From contig CAVQRB010000001.1 of assembly GCA_963715055.1 (NCBI GenBank), positions 186,001 to 250,000 of the forward strand: a DNA stretch of 64,000 nt. Direction: 5' to 3'. The notes beneath the pieces were generated by a model. It ran no database searches. It saw only the letters and a list, made by a program, of their open reading frames with translations, and was not told the DNA's origin. Positions 24,277 through 33,147 of the stretch are shown in pieces. Both the position numbers and the translations under genes were made by a program. This stretch comes from CAVQRB01 sp963715055 (GTDB lineage Bacteria; Pseudomonadota; Alphaproteobacteria; Rhodobacterales; Rhodobacteraceae). Each line of letters opens with the position of its first letter. Within the stretch, counting starts at the first letter, position 1.

Positions 24277-27028
24277 ATGTCGGACAATCCAAACACATCG
24301 CAGGACTCAAGCCGCGGCGGGCTCAGCCAGGCCGAACTCGACGAACTTGTCGCCTCCTCCGACACCGGAGGACGGGGCGCTACCGGACCGGTTGGCGTCT
24401 TCCTGACCTGCGTGGCCCTTGCCTGGTCCCTGTTCCAGCTCTGGATCGCCTCTCCCATTCCCTTCATGGTCGGTGTCGGGGTCTTCAACGATACTGAAGC
24501 CCGCTCGATCCACCTTGCCTTCGCGATCTTCCTCGCCTTCGCGGCCTTTCCCGCCGCGCGCACCAAATTCCAGCTCGGTCTCGGCATCGCCGTCCCGATC
24601 ATTCTGGCCGTGCTCTTCATGACAGGGGCCAAGGACAGCGTCTCGACCTGGTGGATTCCCGTCGTCGCCGCCGCCGTGGTAGGCGCCATCGTGCTGGGCT
24701 CGCCCAAGGACCGGGTCCCCGTCTGGGAATGGGCGCTGGCCGTCGTCGGGGCGCTATCGGCGCTCTATCTCTACGTCTACTACCGTGACATCTCCGGCCG
24801 CGTCGGTGCGCCAATCACGCAGGATTTCGTGGTGGCTGTCATCGGCATCATCCTTCTTCTGGAAGCCACGCGCCGCGCGCTCGGACCCGCCCTGATGATC
24901 GTGGCGAGTGTCTTTCTGATGTACACGGTGCTCGGGCCTTTCATGCCGAGCATCATTGCTCACAAGGGCAACTCGCTGTCGGAAATCGTCAACCACCAGT
25001 GGATCACCACCGAAGGCGTCTTCGGCATAGCGCTCGGGGTCTCTACCTCGTTTGTCTTCCTCTTCGTGCTTTTCGGCTCGCTTCTCGACCGCGCGGGTGC
25101 CGGCAACTACTTCATTCAGGTGGCCTTCAGCCTGATGGGCCACATGAAGGGCGGACCGGCCAAGGCGGCCGTGGTTTCCTCTGCCATGACCGGCCTCATC
25201 TCCGGCTCCTCCATCGCCAACGTGGTCACCACCGGCACCTTCACCATCCCGCTGATGAAGAAGGTGGGCTTTTCGTCCGAAAAGGCCGGTGCCGTCGAGG
25301 TGGCAAGCTCCGTGAATGGCCAGATCATGCCCCCCGTGATGGGGGCCGCGGCCTTCCTGATGGTGGAATACGTGGGCATTCCCTATTTCGATGTGGTCAA
25401 GCATGCGTTCCTGCCCGCGGTGATCTCCTACATCGCGCTGGTCTACATCGTGCACCTCGAAGCCCTGAAAGCCGGCATGGAAGGGTCTGCCACGCGCCTA
25501 TGTGCCCAAGCCCATTGTGCAGCGCCTGATTGGTATCGCCTTCACCATCGCCGCGATCTGCGCGATCTCCTTTGCGGTCTATTACGGCATGGGCTGGATC
25601 CGTCCAGCCTTCCCGGAAACGGCGGGATACATCATCTTCGCCTTCATCAGCCTCGTCTACATTGCGCTGCTCTATGTCGCCTCCAAGGAGGAACCGCTGG
25701 AGCTTGACGATCCCAACGCGCCGGTCACGGCCCTGCCGCTGCCCGGTCCGACGATCCGTTCAGGTCTTCACTTCATCCTGCCGGTTGTCGTGCTGGTCTG
25801 GGCGCTGATGGTTGATCGCCTCTCGCCCGGGCTCTCGGCCTTCTGGGCCACGGCCTACATGGTCTTCATCCTTGTCACCCAGCGTCCGCTGACAGCGATC
25901 ATGCGCGGCGAAGGCGCCTTTGGGGCCGCTGTCGCGCAAGGCGGGCGCGACCTGATCGACGGTCTGGAAACCGGGGCGCGCAACATGATCGGCATCGGCA
26001 TCGCAACGGCGACTGCCGGCATCATCGTCGGCGCCGTGAGCCAGACCGGTGTGGGCTCCGCCCTTGCGGATGTGGTGGAAGTGCTTTCGGGTGGCAATAT
26101 CCTCGCCATCCTGTTCCTCACGGCGATCCTGTCGCTGATCCTCGGGATGGGCCTGCCTACCACGGCCAACTACATCGTGGTTTCGGCGCTGCTTGCACCC
26201 GTGATCGTGACGCTGGGCCAGCAGAACGGCCTTATCGTGCCGCTGATCGCCGTGCACCTTTTTGTCTTCTACTTCGGCATCATGGCGGATGTGACGCCGC
26301 CCGTGGGGCTTGCGAGCTTTGCCGCCGCAGCGGTCTCGGGTGGCGATCCGATCAAGACCGGCGTCGTGGCCTTCTTCTATAGCTTGCGCACCGCGGCGCT
26401 TCCGTTCCTCTTCATCTTCAATACCGAACTTCTGCTGATCGATGTGACTTGGGCGCAGGGGATATTCGTCTTCCTGATAGCGACCATCGCGATGCTGCTC
26501 TTTGCCGCCGCCACCCAAGGCTGGTTCCTGGCGAGGAACCGCTTCTATGAGACCATCGCCTTGCTGCTCATTGCCTTCACGCTTTTCCGTCCGGGCTTCT
26601 GGATGGACATGGTGGCACCGCCTTACGCCGAAGAAAGCCCCGCCGCGATTGCGGAGGCAGCCATGGCGACCGCACCGGGTGACGACCTGAGGATCCGCGT
26701 GGCCGGCTTGAACGATCTGGGCGACCCGATCGAATTCGTGGCGATCCTGCCCATCGAGGACGGGGCCACGGGGGATGAGCGCCTCGAGAACGCGGGGCTT
26801 CTCTTCCGCGACGAGGATGGCAAGATGATCGTCGATGACGTGGCCTTCGGCAGTGCCGCCGCCGATGCCGGGCTCGACTGGGACCAGGAAGTGCTGCGGG
26901 TGCTGCGGCCGGTGAGCCAGCCCTCGAAGTATTTCATGTTCATCCCGGCGCTGGCGCTTCTGGCGTTGGTCGTCTTCCTGCAGCGCGGACGTGCCGCTGT
27001 CGTGCCGCGCAAAACCAAGACAGCCTGA
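24277..27028 (+). pseudogene. Fused TRAP permease (4TM-12TM, TAXI type) broken by a one-base frameshift
   Basis: Two overlapping frames cover one gene. The first runs from ATG 24277 (AGGGGG upstream) and stops at 25707; the second covers about 25487-27028. The join is at 25480-25490: codons GAA GGG then an extra T (25486), after which CTG CCA CGC GCC TAT GTG CCC AAG restores the sequence GLPRAYVPKP. The span is 3n+1 bases, so removing one base gives a 916-residue protein. Domains: an N-terminal DctQ-like helix set, the DctM-like core (SGSSIANVVTTGTFTIPLMKKVGF, GLPTTANYIVVSALLAPV, GIMADVTPPVGLASFAAAAVSGGDP) and a C-terminal DUF3394-like soluble segment ending in one helix. It imports the TAXI ligand using Na+ or H+ gradients. 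Frameshift could be real or a sequencing error. Confidence 0.85.
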
Positions 27029-27040
27029 GGAGGCAAGACC

Positions 27041-27472
27041 ATGTTCAATTCAGTGCTTCTCACGGTCGATCTGGAACAGAAAGCCTCCTGGGAAAAAGCC
27101 CTCCCGCAGGCGGTTCAACTGGTTCAGGCTTCGGGCGGTGTGCTCCATGTGTTTTCCGCGGTGCCCGATCTCGGCACGATGATGGTCGAGGGCTATTTCC
27201 CTGCCGATTTCGAGCACAAGGCCATCGAACATGCCAGTGCCGCGATGGACCAGCTTGTGCGCGCCGAGGTGCCCGAGGGGGTCGAGGTGCATCAGCATCT
27301 CGCCTTCGGGCGCATCCATGACAAGATCCTTGAAACCATCGAGGAGACCGGGTGCGATCTGGTGGTCATGGCCTCGCATGGACCAAACCGTATCCGCGAG
27401 TTCCTTGTCGGCTCGAACGCCGACCGCGTGGTGCGCCGCTCGCCGGTTTCGGTGCTCGTCGTCAGGACTTGA
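27041..27472 (+). CDS. Universal stress protein (UspA family)
   Basis: 143 residues, ATG with GGAGG seven bases upstream, 12 bases after the TRAP permease. The fold begins with SVLLTVDLEQ and ends with the ATP-binding pattern of the family, VVMASHGPNRIREFLVGSNADRVVRRSPVSVLVV (read in two overlapping parts, about residues 108-141). Usp genes are often co-transcribed with TRAP permeases; TeaD of Halomonas binds ATP and modulates the ectoine transporter TeaABC. A similar regulatory role on the neighbouring TAXI-TRAP transporter is likely, by that precedent. Confidence 0.93.
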   Translation: MFNSVLLTVDLEQKASWEKALPQAVQLVQASGGVLHVFSAVPDLGTMMVEGYFPADFEHKAIEHASAAMDQLVRAEVPEGVEVHQHLAFGRIHDKILETIEETGCDLVVMASHGPNRIREFLVGSNADRVVRRSPVSVLVVRT

Positions 27473-27540
27473 TCCCGCGCGCTTCGCGGACCACATGTGA
27501 AGCCCGGCACCCGCCCGCCGGCCCGCAGATGGAGAAATCG

Positions 27541-28863
27541 ATGTCCCATATCTTTCCCCGCCATACCCGGAACCTGCCGCCTGTCGCCGTCTCGGGGATG
27601 GGCTGTTACCTCACGGATGCGAGCGGCAAGCAGTATCTTGATGCCTCGGGCGGGGCGGCTGTTTCCTGTCTTGGGCACGGCGACCGGACGGTGATCGAGG
27701 CCGTCAAGGCGCAGCTTGACCAACTGGCCTATGCGCATACCGGCTTTTTCACCTCGGAGCCTGCCGAAACGCTGGCCGATCTGCTGATCCAACATGCGCC
27801 GGGCGATCTCGACCGGGTCTATCTGGTGTCGGGCGGATCGGAGGCGATGGAGGCGGCGCTGAAACTCGCGCGGCAGTATTTCGTGGAGAAGGGCGAGCCT
27901 GCGCGCGGCCGCATCATCGCCCGCAAGCAGAGCTATCACGGCAATACGATGGGGGCGCTTTCGGCGGGCGGCAACGAGTGGCGACGCGCGCAGTTCGGGC
28001 CGCTGCTGATCGATATGAGCCACATCGATCCCTGCTATGACTACCGCCTGAGGCACGACGGCGAGACGCCCGAGGCCTACGGGCTGCGGGCGGCAAATCT
28101 GCTGGAGGAGGAGCTGCTGCGCGTCGGACCGGAAACCGTTATGGCCTTTGCCGCCGAACCGGTTGTCGGTGCCACCGCCGGTGCCGTGCCGCCCGCACCG
28201 GGGTATTTCAAGCGCATCCGCGAGATCTGCGACCAATACGGTATCCTGCTGATCCTTGACGAGGTGATGTGCGGCATGGGGCGCACGGGCACGCTTTTCG
28301 CCTGCGAACAGGATGGGGTCGCGCCTGACATCCTCTGCATCGCCAAGGGTCTAGGCGCGGGCTACCAACCCATTGGGGCCATGCTCTGCAGCCGGCAGAT
28401 CTATGCGGCGATCGAGAACGGCTCCGGGTTCTTCCAGCATGGCCATACCTACCTGGGCCACCCCACGGCTGCTGCGGCAGGTGTCGCGGTGGTCAACGCG
28501 GTGCTGGAGCGCGGTCTCATTCCCAAGGTCAGGGAACAGGGCGGCAAGCTGATGCAGGCCCTCGACAGCGCATTTGGCCAGCACCCGCATATTGGCGACA
28601 TCCGGGGCCGAGGGCTTTTTCAGGGCATCGAGATCGTTGCCGACCGCGAGAGCAAGGCGCCCTTCGATCCCGCGCGCCGGATCGCTGCCAAGGTGAAGTC
28701 CGCAGCTTTCGACGCGGGCCTGATCTGCTACCCGATGAGCGGCACCATTGACGGAAGAACCGGAGATCACGTTCTGCTGGCGCCACCCTTCATCATCAGC
28801 GATGCGCAGATCGACGAGTTGGTGGGAAAGCTGTCAAAGGCCGTGGAAATCGCGCTGGCCTGA
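27541..28863 (+). CDS. Class III PLP-dependent aminotransferase
   Basis: 440 residues from ATG 27541 (GGAGA five bases upstream); ATG 27529 adds four residues and the longer open frame upstream overlaps the usp gene. Fold type I aminotransferase subgroup II: substrate loop GGAAVSCLGHGD, PLP phosphate motif SGGSEAMEAALKLAR, aromatic stacking SYHGNTMGALS, LILDEVMCGMGRTG (Asp to pyridine N), and Schiff-base Lys269 in CIAKGLGAGYQPIGA, then QHGHTYLGHPTAAAAG. Members include omega-amino acid:pyruvate, GABA and diaminobutyrate aminotransferases. Following a TAXI-TRAP transporter and usp gene, it probably deaminates the imported compound. The exact substrate is not evident. Confidence 0.9.
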   Translation: MSHIFPRHTRNLPPVAVSGMGCYLTDASGKQYLDASGGAAVSCLGHGDRTVIEAVKAQLDQLAYAHTGFFTSEPAETLADLLIQHAPGDLDRVYLVSGGSEAMEAALKLARQYFVEKGEPARGRIIARKQSYHGNTMGALSAGGNEWRRAQFGPLLIDMSHIDPCYDYRLRHDGETPEAYGLRAANLLEEELLRVGPETVMAFAAEPVVGATAGAVPPAPGYFKRIREICDQYGILLILDEVMCGMGRTGTLFACEQDGVAPDILCIAKGLGAGYQPIGAMLCSRQIYAAIENGSGFFQHGHTYLGHPTAAAAGVAVVNAVLERGLIPKVREQGGKLMQALDSAFGQHPHIGDIRGRGLFQGIEIVADRESKAPFDPARRIAAKVKSAAFDAGLICYPMSGTIDGRTGDHVLLAPPFIISDAQIDELVGKLSKAVEIALA

Positions 28864-28933
28864 CCGCGGAACCAGCGGAGAAATCCTTGCCTGCCTTTGT
28901 CGCGCAAGTCGTCGCGCCACCTCAATCTTCCTT

Positions 28934-28954
28934 CTTTGCGACTTTATCGCAAAG
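28934..28954. promoter_or_regulatory. Inverted repeat, candidate terminator or operator
   Basis: Perfect eight-base arms CTTTGCGA (28934-28941) and TCGCAAAG (28947-28954) flank a five-base spacer. It lies 70 bases after the aminotransferase and about 140 before the next gene. The modest GC content and lack of a U-run make an operator as plausible as a terminator. Confidence 0.4.
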
Positions 28955-29091
28955 TATCAATGTGATGGGGTAAATGCTTCGCGTGATGCATGAGACTTCA
29001 TGGCGCGCCGTGGGGGGTGCGATAGGGGTTTGAAGTCGCGTCCCATTATTTGTACCGTAGGCGAAATTTCGCCGGAGACTTTCAGAGTATC

Positions 29092-29967
29092 ATGGAACTT
29101 GTCCTGCACGCGGGCGCGCATTTCACCGAAGAAGAACGTCTCATGAAGTGTTTGTTGCGCAACAAGGACATGTTCCAGCAGCGCGGCATCGCCGTGCCGG
29201 GCCCTGGTAAATACCGCAACCTGTTGCGCGAAACCATGGCTGCGATGGAGAATACACCACTTGCCGAGGATGCGCGCGAGGTGCTCCTTGATGCCATTCT
29301 CGATGATGAAACCGCCTCCCGACTGGTTCTGTCGAACGCGGGCTTCTTTGCGAGCCAGCGCGGCATCGTTCGCAGGGGCCAACTCTACCCGCATGCCGCC
29401 GAACGCATGGCCTATATGGTGCAGATCTTCCGCGAGGACGAGATCGAACTCTTCATGGCCCTGCGCAATCCCGCGAGTTTCTTGCCGGCGGCGTTCGGGC
29501 ATTCCCCGCGCGAGCGGATGGTGGATTTTCTGGGCGGTGTCGATCCGCGTGGACTCCGCTGGTCCGATACGATCCTGCGGATAAGGGAAGCCGCCCCCGA
29601 GGTGGCAATCGTCTTGTGGTGCAACGAAGACTCGCCCTTCATCTGGACGGAAATCATTCAGGAAATCGCGGGGCTGGAGTCCGGTGATCCGGTGGTCAGC
29701 GGGTATGACCTTCTGGGCGATATCCTGCAGCCTGACGGGATGAAGCGTTTCGAGACCTACATGGCGGGAAAGCCGAAGCTCAGCGTCAGTCAGCGGCGCC
29801 GGGTGATCGAGGTCTTTCTCGAGAAATTCGCTCGCGACGAGGTCATCGAAGAGGAATTGGACGTGTCGGACTGGTCGCAGGACCTCGTGGCCGAGATGAC
29901 GGAGACCTATGACGAGGATGTGGCGGCCATTGCCCATATCCCCGGCGTGCAACTGATAGCACCCTGA
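29092..29967 (+). CDS. Conserved hypothetical protein, possibly sulfotransferase-like
   Basis: 291 residues from ATG 29092; a TTG at 29050 would add 14 residues but lacks a better ribosome site. The N-terminus MELVLHAGAHFTEEERLMKCLLRNKD resembles the beginning of sulfotransferase-like proteins (HxGxHKTGTT-like position) but lacks the PAPS-binding Lys-Thr-Gly-Thr. Other features are DEIELFMALRNPASFLPAAFG, in the place of the sulfotransferase 3' motif RNP, and a C-terminal IPGVQLIAP. I recall close relatives as roseobacter conserved hypotheticals. No membrane or signal segment. It stands alone, so context gives no function. Confidence 0.72.
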   Translation: MELVLHAGAHFTEEERLMKCLLRNKDMFQQRGIAVPGPGKYRNLLRETMAAMENTPLAEDAREVLLDAILDDETASRLVLSNAGFFASQRGIVRRGQLYPHAAERMAYMVQIFREDEIELFMALRNPASFLPAAFGHSPRERMVDFLGGVDPRGLRWSDTILRIREAAPEVAIVLWCNEDSPFIWTEIIQEIAGLESGDPVVSGYDLLGDILQPDGMKRFETYMAGKPKLSVSQRRRVIEVFLEKFARDEVIEEELDVSDWSQDLVAEMTETYDEDVAAIAHIPGVQLIAP

Positions 29968-30085
29968 TCGTCACGCCGGACCGCGCGGCCCTGATTGCCT
30001 GCGTCTACGTGACGTGAAGCCCTGGTCGATCTTCGTGCCCCCGGGAAACCAGACGCACTTTCCGGATTTCAGTGCGAATTGCGCC

Positions 30086-31177
30086 TCACAGCAACACCGA
30101 CTGCCCTGTGGCCGCGGAAGTCTGTGCGGCCATCCCCATGCGCACCGCCATCAGCCCATCCTCGAAGCTGACATCAGGCGACGGGCGTTGTCCGCGCACC
30201 AGCTCAAGAAACCCCTGATGCTGGTAAAAGGTGGAGCCATTATGATCGCCAGCCGCCAGCAACGCAGGGTCCACGGGGATTTCCAGCACGCGCGGTCCTT
30301 GCGGCTGGCGCGGGCTGATTTCCAGCAGTGGCACCGGAGCGGGGCCGAGGGCGGCCGGCCAGAACCGTCCCGGTCCGGGCACGAAGGCCTCGATCTTTCC
30401 GGTAGGGCCGGTGGCGGAGATGATCTCCTGATAGCGCGCGCCTTCCGCGAACATGCATAATTCCAGCATCGCGCGTACCCCTCCATCGAAGTCCACGATC
30501 ACGTAGCCGTTGTCGAGAATATCCGGGGTGCGCCCGTCGTAGCTCTCGTCGAGATGGTTCACCGACTGCCCGGCGCTCGCCATGACGCGCAGAGGCCGCG
30601 AGCCGATGGCAAGCCGCATCAGGTCGAAGAAATGGCAGCATTTCTCGACGAAAGTGCCGCCGGTATTGGTGTTGAAACGGTTCCAGTCGCCGACTTTTTG
30701 CAAAAAGGGGAAGCGGTGTTCACGGATCGTCAGCATCTTCAGCCCGCCGGTGGCGGCAGGGGCCTCGCGCAGGAAGGCCGCGATGGGCGGCATGTAGCGG
30801 TACTCCATCGCGACCCAGATCGGGGCGGGGTAGCTGGCCGCAATTTTGGTGAGCGGGGCAATGTCATCGGGATCGGTCAGGAGCGGCTTTTCGACCAGCA
30901 GCGGCAAGGGGCGGGTCCGGGCGATCTCGGTGATCTGTTCCGCATGCCGGAAATTCGGGCTGGTGATGACGAGGCAATCGAGCGTCTGGATCGCCAGCAA
31001 ATCGGCGACCGAGGCCACGAACTGAGCGCCGGGGACAAGGGCTGCTGCGGCGCTGCGCATGCCTGCATCCGGTTCGAAGATCGCCTGCACGCAAGTCCCC
31101 TCGAGCAGGGCGATGTTGCGCAGGTGTTCTTGCCCCATCATGCCGCAGCCGATCATGCCGTAGCGGGTCACTTTCAT
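30086..31177 (-). CDS. Gfo/Idh/MocA-family protein, candidate NAD+-dependent sulfoquinovosidase
   Basis: 363 residues. Rossmann motif IGCGMMGQEH (Gly10, Gly12, Gly15) and EKP at 96-98 define the Gfo/Idh/MocA fold. The substrate-site segment is NTGGTFVEKCCHFFDL with Lys179, His182 and Asp185. Family members are NAD(P) sugar dehydrogenases, but some are NAD-using glycosidases: GH109, and the more recent sulfoquinovosidases (GH188, SqgA), reported from sulfosugar clusters that lack a classical GH31 enzyme, roseobacters included. Here the gene is co-transcribed with a GntR regulator and diverges from a monooxygenase/aldo-keto reductase/flavin reductase/TRAP set resembling the sulfo-SMO pathway, with no GH31 gene. 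The glycosidase role is therefore a context-based proposal; a simple dehydrogenase is the alternative. GAGGA lies eight bases before the ATG. Confidence 0.8.
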   Translation of the reverse strand: MKVTRYGMIGCGMMGQEHLRNIALLEGTCVQAIFEPDAGMRSAAAALVPGAQFVASVADLLAIQTLDCLVITSPNFRHAEQITEIARTRPLPLLVEKPLLTDPDDIAPLTKIAASYPAPIWVAMEYRYMPPIAAFLREAPAATGGLKMLTIREHRFPFLQKVGDWNRFNTNTGGTFVEKCCHFFDLMRLAIGSRPLRVMASAGQSVNHLDESYDGRTPDILDNGYVIVDFDGGVRAMLELCMFAEGARYQEIISATGPTGKIEAFVPGPGRFWPAALGPAPVPLLEISPRQPQGPRVLEIPVDPALLAAGDHNGSTFYQHQGFLELVRGQRPSPDVSFEDGLMAVRMGMAAQTSAATGQSVLL

Positions 31178-31187
31178 CGGGATGTCC

Positions 31188-31895
31188 TCATTTCAGCCGC
31201 TGTACATAGACCGCACGGGCAGGGTCGAACCACGTGCGGGAAAATTCGATCGGGTCGGGGGCGTCGGACCAGCTGAAGCGTTCAATGTAGCCTGAAGGTG
31301 CTTCAGCCGCGCCGAAATCCCGGGGTGTCCAGCCGGGCAGGGTGGCGATGCTTACGCGATCTTCGGCCCGGGCGATCCAGATGTTCAGCCGCTTGAAGTA
31401 GGTCTGGTAAAGGGACTCGCTCAGCATCGGCAAGCTGAGCCGACCGACGCTCGCGTCGAGCCAGATCTCTTCAACGGCAATTGCGATCTCGTTCAGATAG
31501 CGCAGACGACGGATGCGCGTCGCCTTTGTGGCGGCGCCAAAATCAGGCAGATCGGCAGGCTTGTCCAGAAAATCGACCGAGAGCACATCCGCCGTGGGCA
31601 ACCCGCCGCCCGACAGCAGTTCCAGCCGGAACATCGCGTAGAGCCCCGGCGACCGGACCGTCTTGCGGATGTAGTTGCCCGATCCCTGCACCCTATTCAG
31701 CAACCCCTTGGCTTCGAGGTCTGCCAACGCCTTGCGCAACGTGCCGATCGAGGTGCCCAGACCTTGCGCCATCTCGCGCTCGGGTGGCAGACGTTCGCCA
31801 TCGAGCAGCCTTCCGGCGTCGATGTCGCGGATGATCATCTCGCTCAACTGGATGTATTTCGGAAGGCTCCCGCTGGTTTTCGACGGTGATGGCAT
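31188..31895 (-). CDS. GntR-family regulator (HutC/UTRA subfamily)
   Basis: 235 residues. The winged HTH is at about 12-80 (KYIQLSEMIIRDIDAGRL, LPPEREMAQGLGTSIGTLRKALADLEAKGLLNRVQGSGNYI). A UTRA ligand-binding domain spans about 95-230 (TRIRRLRYLNEIAIAVEEIWLDASVG, LPMLSESLYQTYFKRLNIWI, GYIERFSWSDAPDP). HutC-type UTRA domains commonly bind small sugar derivatives or acids. It lies 10 bases upstream of the Gfo/Idh/MocA gene, so both share a transcript, and diverges from the monooxygenase operon across 91 bases. It is the obvious local regulator of both units, probably a repressor released by the substrate or its sugar. Confidence 0.9.
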   Translation of the reverse strand: MPSPSKTSGSLPKYIQLSEMIIRDIDAGRLLDGERLPPEREMAQGLGTSIGTLRKALADLEAKGLLNRVQGSGNYIRKTVRSPGLYAMFRLELLSGGGLPTADVLSVDFLDKPADLPDFGAATKATRIRRLRYLNEIAIAVEEIWLDASVGRLSLPMLSESLYQTYFKRLNIWIARAEDRVSIATLPGWTPRDFGAAEAPSGYIERFSWSDAPDPIEFSRTWFDPARAVYVQRLK

Positions 31896-31986
31896 GGAAC
31901 CTATGGATCCGACTGAAATTGATACACTATTGATCTACCATACTGCCGATGCTATTCAAGGGACAAAGCAAAAACGCGCGACAGGG
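31896..31986. promoter_or_regulatory. Divergent promoter/operator region of GntR and monooxygenase genes
   Basis: 91 bases between divergent starts. Two direct ATTGAT copies at 31918-31923 and 31929-31934 are 11 bases (one helical turn) apart, a spacing suited to protein binding on one face. The segment is AT-richer than the flanking genes. Binding by the adjacent GntR protein is a guess. Confidence 0.4.
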
Positions 31987-33147
31987 ATGACGATGACGAT
32001 TGTGCCGGTGACTTCAGCCGACCTCGACACTGCGGAAGTGTCATGGTTTTCGGCGCTTTGTTCTGACGATTACCAGTTTCTCGGTGTGCCGGACGGGGCC
32101 CTTCGGTCAAGCTGGGCACATTGTTCGGAGATCGTGAAAACCGCCGAACGTCTGGGCTTTCGCAATATTCTTTGCCCCTCATCCTATCAGGTTGGTCAGG
32201 ATACGCTCACTTTCGTCGCAGGCTGCGCGCCGATCACTTCGTCGATCAACCTGCTCGCAGCAGTTCGTTGCGGCGAGATGCAGCCGATCATGCTGGCCCG
32301 CACGCTCGCCACGCTCGATCACATGCTGGAAGGGCGCCTGACGGTCAATATCATCAGCTCCGACTTTCCCGGTCAGAAGGAAGACAGCACTTATCGCTAC
32401 CAGCGCTCGCGCGAGGTGGTGGAAATCCTCAAGCAGGCGTGGAACCGCGACGAGATCAACCACGAGGGCGAGGTCTACAATTTCAAGGGGCTGACCACGG
32501 ACCCGGTGAAGCCCTATCAGTCCGGCGGCCCGCTGCTTTACTTCGGCGGCTACTCGCCCGATGCGCTCGATCTGTGTGCGGAGCACTGCGACGTCTATCT
32601 GATGTGGCCGGAACCCAAGGAGGCGCTGGCCGGTCGGATGCAGGCGGTGAACGAGCGTGCGGCAGCGCGGGGGCGCACGCTGGATTACGGCCTGCGGGTG
32701 CACATGATCGTGCGCGACACCGAAGCCGAAGCCCGAGAATACGCCGATTACATCGTCTCCAAACTCGATGACGACTATGGCCGCAGGATCCGGGAGCGGG
32801 CGCTCGATGCCACCTCTCTGGGCGTGTCGCATCAGTCGAAGAACCGCGATATCGCCGATGAATACGGATACATCGAGCCGCATCTCTGGACCGGCATCGG
32901 CCGCGCGCGCTCGGGCTGCGGGGCGGCACTGGTCGGTTCCGCCGATCAGGTGCTGACCGAGATCGAGACCTACCGCAAGATGGGCATGCGCGCGTTCATC
33001 TTCTCGGGCTACCCGCATCTGGAGGAGGCCGGGTACTTCGGGCGACTTGTGATGCCGCATCTGAAAACCTGTTCTCTGCCCCATGCCTACGGCCGGGTGC
33101 CCGCAGCCGCGCCGGACACGCCGCTGGCAAATGGGGAGCGTCGCTGA
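31987..33147 (+). CDS. FMNH2-dependent monooxygenase, SmoC-like (sulfoquinovose desulfonation candidate)
   Basis: 386 residues from ATG 31987 (a second ATG at 31993 is equally possible); the open frame upstream overlaps the divergent gntR and is not coding. It is a luciferase-like TIM-barrel enzyme of the alkanesulfonate monooxygenase (SsuD) branch: EVSWFSALCSDDYQFLGVPDGA, NILCPSSYQVGQDTLTFVAG, AVRCGEMQPIMLARTLATLDHM, GRLTVNIISSDFPGQ, YFGGYSPDALDLCAEHCDVYL. With reduced FMN and O2, SsuD-type enzymes split C-S bonds of sulfonates, releasing sulfite and an aldehyde. The order monooxygenase, aldo-keto reductase, flavin reductase equals SmoC, SmoB, SmoA of the Agrobacterium sulfoquinovose pathway, and the sequence style agrees with my recollection of SmoC. 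It starts a probable six-gene operon. Confidence 0.85.
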   Translation: MTMTIVPVTSADLDTAEVSWFSALCSDDYQFLGVPDGALRSSWAHCSEIVKTAERLGFRNILCPSSYQVGQDTLTFVAGCAPITSSINLLAAVRCGEMQPIMLARTLATLDHMLEGRLTVNIISSDFPGQKEDSTYRYQRSREVVEILKQAWNRDEINHEGEVYNFKGLTTDPVKPYQSGGPLLYFGGYSPDALDLCAEHCDVYLMWPEPKEALAGRMQAVNERAAARGRTLDYGLRVHMIVRDTEAEAREYADYIVSKLDDDYGRRIRERALDATSLGVSHQSKNRDIADEYGYIEPHLWTGIGRARSGCGAALVGSADQVLTEIETYRKMGMRAFIFSGYPHLEEAGYFGRLVMPHLKTCSLPHAYGRVPAAAPDTPLANGERR

